Source: Oscillospiraceae bacterium
Lineage (GTDB): Bacteria > Bacillota > Clostridia > Oscillospirales > Oscillospiraceae
Assembly (NCBI GenBank): GCA_017400415.1
Contig: JAFPTE010000033.1
Location: forward strand, 1 to 20,871
Reading direction: 5' to 3'
Length of the DNA: 20,871 bases
This document shows, piece after piece, positions 19,532 to 20,871 of this stretch (position 1 is its first letter; every line of letters begins with the position of its first letter). The notes under the pieces are model-generated. The model saw only the letters and a program-made list of their open reading frames with translations. It did no database searches and had not been told where the DNA came from. Made by a program: the position numbers and the translations under genes.

Positions 19532-20871
19532 ATGAAAAGGATAATCCCGCTTTTCCTGCTCTTTGCCCTGTTGCTGGCCTCCTGTGCCCCGGCTGCGGAG
19601 CCAGGCAGTTCCAATGTACCTTATAAACCGGATACCGCGAATCCGGAGCCTTCGGTAGCTGACCCGGAACCTGCAAAGACTGACGCTGATTCTCCTGCTG
19701 ACAACAGTGAAACCAGAGAGGAGAGACTTACCAGGCTTTACGAGGAGTTCCTTTCAGCGCCGGTCATCGTTCCGAAGGACTACAACCCCGCCATAGTTCA
19801 CGATGACCCGGCCCCGGAGACGGCGGACGGTTATTTTTTTGGCTGCCGCAATGCAAACCTGTATCTGCCTGCGTATTCTGAATATAGTTACATCTTCTAT
19901 ATCATTTCCCAAAAACCCATTGACGTAAGCCGCTTTGATTTCAATTCCGGCCTGAAGGCCCAGAAGGATTTTAAAATTGAAGAGTATCGGTTGGGTGGGC
20001 TGCAGGAGAGCGCAGTTGGGCCAAATTATATGCTAGCAGCATACTGTATGCCTGGCTCAACAGATGATTGGAGACCTTATGCTTATCTGCTGGAGCAGGT
20101 AACCGGTGAAACAAAAGCCGGGGCAAGATATATTGCATTTCAGAAGCTAAAAAGTTATAGTCAGCTGGTAATAAATCAGGCAAAGGAAAAAGCCTCAGAA
20201 TGGAATAAAACTGTACCGAAGTTTTACGCCTATGCCGTGACGGTCCACTTTAATCCTATGGGCGCCCAGGAGAGCACGGACACGGTTACGGTTTCCGTCG
20301 GCGGGAAGTCATACAAGGTCAACTGCGGAATCATAAAGACAGATGACGGCAGCGCCGGGATAATCGGGTCTGGTCTCAAGCTGACGGGAGGAACAGCAAC
20401 CGTTGCGCCGGCACCTTATTCCTGCGGTTATACTGCTCAGTCCGTCAGAGCTGTATTCACGGCAAATGAACGTGTAACGGTTACAGGCGTTCAGCTTATA
20501 TCTGCCAGCGGAAAGGCTGAGCTTGAGCAGTGCAGCATAACCATTGCAGAGGCCGAAGGGAATACGACCGCCATTATTTGGGAGGAGGGCAGCGTCTTTT
20601 CCGTTCCCCTGGGCGCAAAACTAACATTTGAATGTTTAATCTATGACCCCATGGCCAATGCCGAGCTATATGGCGGAAACATAGTGCTAACCGTTGAATA
20701 CAAGGGCACAGACGGCAAGGAAAGGCGTCAGGCGAGCTCCCTTAAATACTCTTATTACACCAGCCTCTATCTTCTGGCACTTCAAGAGTTTGACGGTGTC
20801 AATATGCGTGCCTTTTATGAGTATGTTATAAATCCGCTGCAGCTGAGGCCAAATGTGTGGGAGAAAAAATA
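19532..20871 (+). CDS. Lipoprotein of unknown function, cut at window end
   Basis: An open frame of 446 codons that runs to the last bases of the window. The final two bases are TA, so the stop may be one base beyond. The signal peptide MKRIIPLFLLFALLLASC ends in a lipobox with Cys18. A low-complexity linker rich in P, E, D and A (about 19-65) follows, then a body of about 380 residues that looks beta-rich (VTVSVGGKSYKVNCGI, GNIVLTVEYKG). I recognise no enzyme or domain. The start is ATG 19532 with AGGAGGGAG upstream. Codon use from about 19850 on is more AT-rich (many TAT, AAT, AAA, ATA) than in the other genes, suggesting a different history or weak selection on codon use. It probably sits on the outer face of the membrane. 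Confidence 0.85.
   Translation, partial: MKRIIPLFLLFALLLASCAPAAEPGSSNVPYKPDTANPEPSVADPEPAKTDADSPADNSETREERLTRLYEEFLSAPVIVPKDYNPAIVHDDPAPETADGYFFGCRNANLYLPAYSEYSYIFYIISQKPIDVSRFDFNSGLKAQKDFKIEEYRLGGLQESAVGPNYMLAAYCMPGSTDDWRPYAYLLEQVTGETKAGARYIAFQKLKSYSQLVINQAKEKASEWNKTVPKFYAYAVTVHFNPMGAQESTDTVTVSVGGKSYKVNCGIIKTDDGSAGIIGSGLKLTGGTATVAPAPYSCGYTAQSVRAVFTANERVTVTGVQLISASGKAELEQCSITIAEAEGNTTAIIWEEGSVFSVPLGAKLTFECLIYDPMANAELYGGNIVLTVEYKGTDGKERRQASSLKYSYYTSLYLLALQEFDGVNMRAFYEYVINPLQLRPNVWEKK

Overview
The window looks like chromosome of a GC-rich member of the Clostridia (Bacillota), most likely Oscillospirales-like. The clues are a C-terminal piece of pyruvate phosphate dikinase, RNase Y, a structured leader of the Firmicutes L21 type before rplU, strong AGGAGG ribosome binding sites, frequent TTG/GTG starts, several clostridial-type lipoproteins, a BlaI/MecI-type regulator and an ApbE/NusG-II/Gx-transporter cassette. 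The taxon is inferred from family content; no marker gene was aligned. I see no insertion sequence, prophage, CRISPR array, rRNA or tRNA.

Layout. (1) 1-318: end of ppdK and its terminator. (2) 428-3361: a three-gene MacB/FtsX-type ABC export operon (permease, membrane-fusion protein, ATPase). (3) 3412-7191: an apparent six-gene operon. An ECF-like sigma factor, a membrane anti-sigma factor with a DUF4367-type outer domain and a secreted DUF4367-type paralogue are followed without a terminator by ApbE flavinyltransferase, a NusG-II protein and a Gx-family transporter. (4) 7208-7699: a lone BlaI-family repressor. (5) 7704-10372, minus: a GH3 beta-glycosidase with an unusual hydrophobic tail, behind a promoter and a terminator-like leader hairpin. 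(6) 10426-10811, minus: a small NifX/NifB-like protein. (7) 10863-12662: rny (RNase Y) with a long structured leader. (8) 12725-14151: a lipoprotein with an 18-bp tandem repeat. (9) 14124-14905, minus: recR alone, with a hairpin-rich leader. (10) 14930-17242: telA translationally coupled to a macro-domain/helical-domain fusion. (11) 17241-18592, minus: an MFS exporter. (12) 18603-19375, minus: rplU-rpmA with an L21-type leader but no prp gene. (13) 19464-20871: a second lipoprotein, cut by the window end and visibly more AT-rich than the rest.

How parts work together. The sigma/anti-sigma/DUF4367 genes probably sense something at the cell surface. Because they appear to share a transcript with the flavinylation cassette, they may set the level of extracytoplasmic flavinylated redox proteins; no FMN-binding substrate gene lies in the window. 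TelA and the macro-domain protein form a stress or ADP-ribose-linked pair. The ABC operon and the MFS gene are export functions with unknown substrates.

Most transcription units are compact and have a readable sigma-A promoter with a 17-bp spacer, often with an extended -10 TG, plus a strong terminator, so unit boundaries are unusually clear. The strongest candidates for something undescribed are the sigma/DUF4367/flavinylation operon, the telA-macro fusion pair, the joint absence of prp and the L27 extension, and the structured leaders of rny, recR and the GH3 gene.
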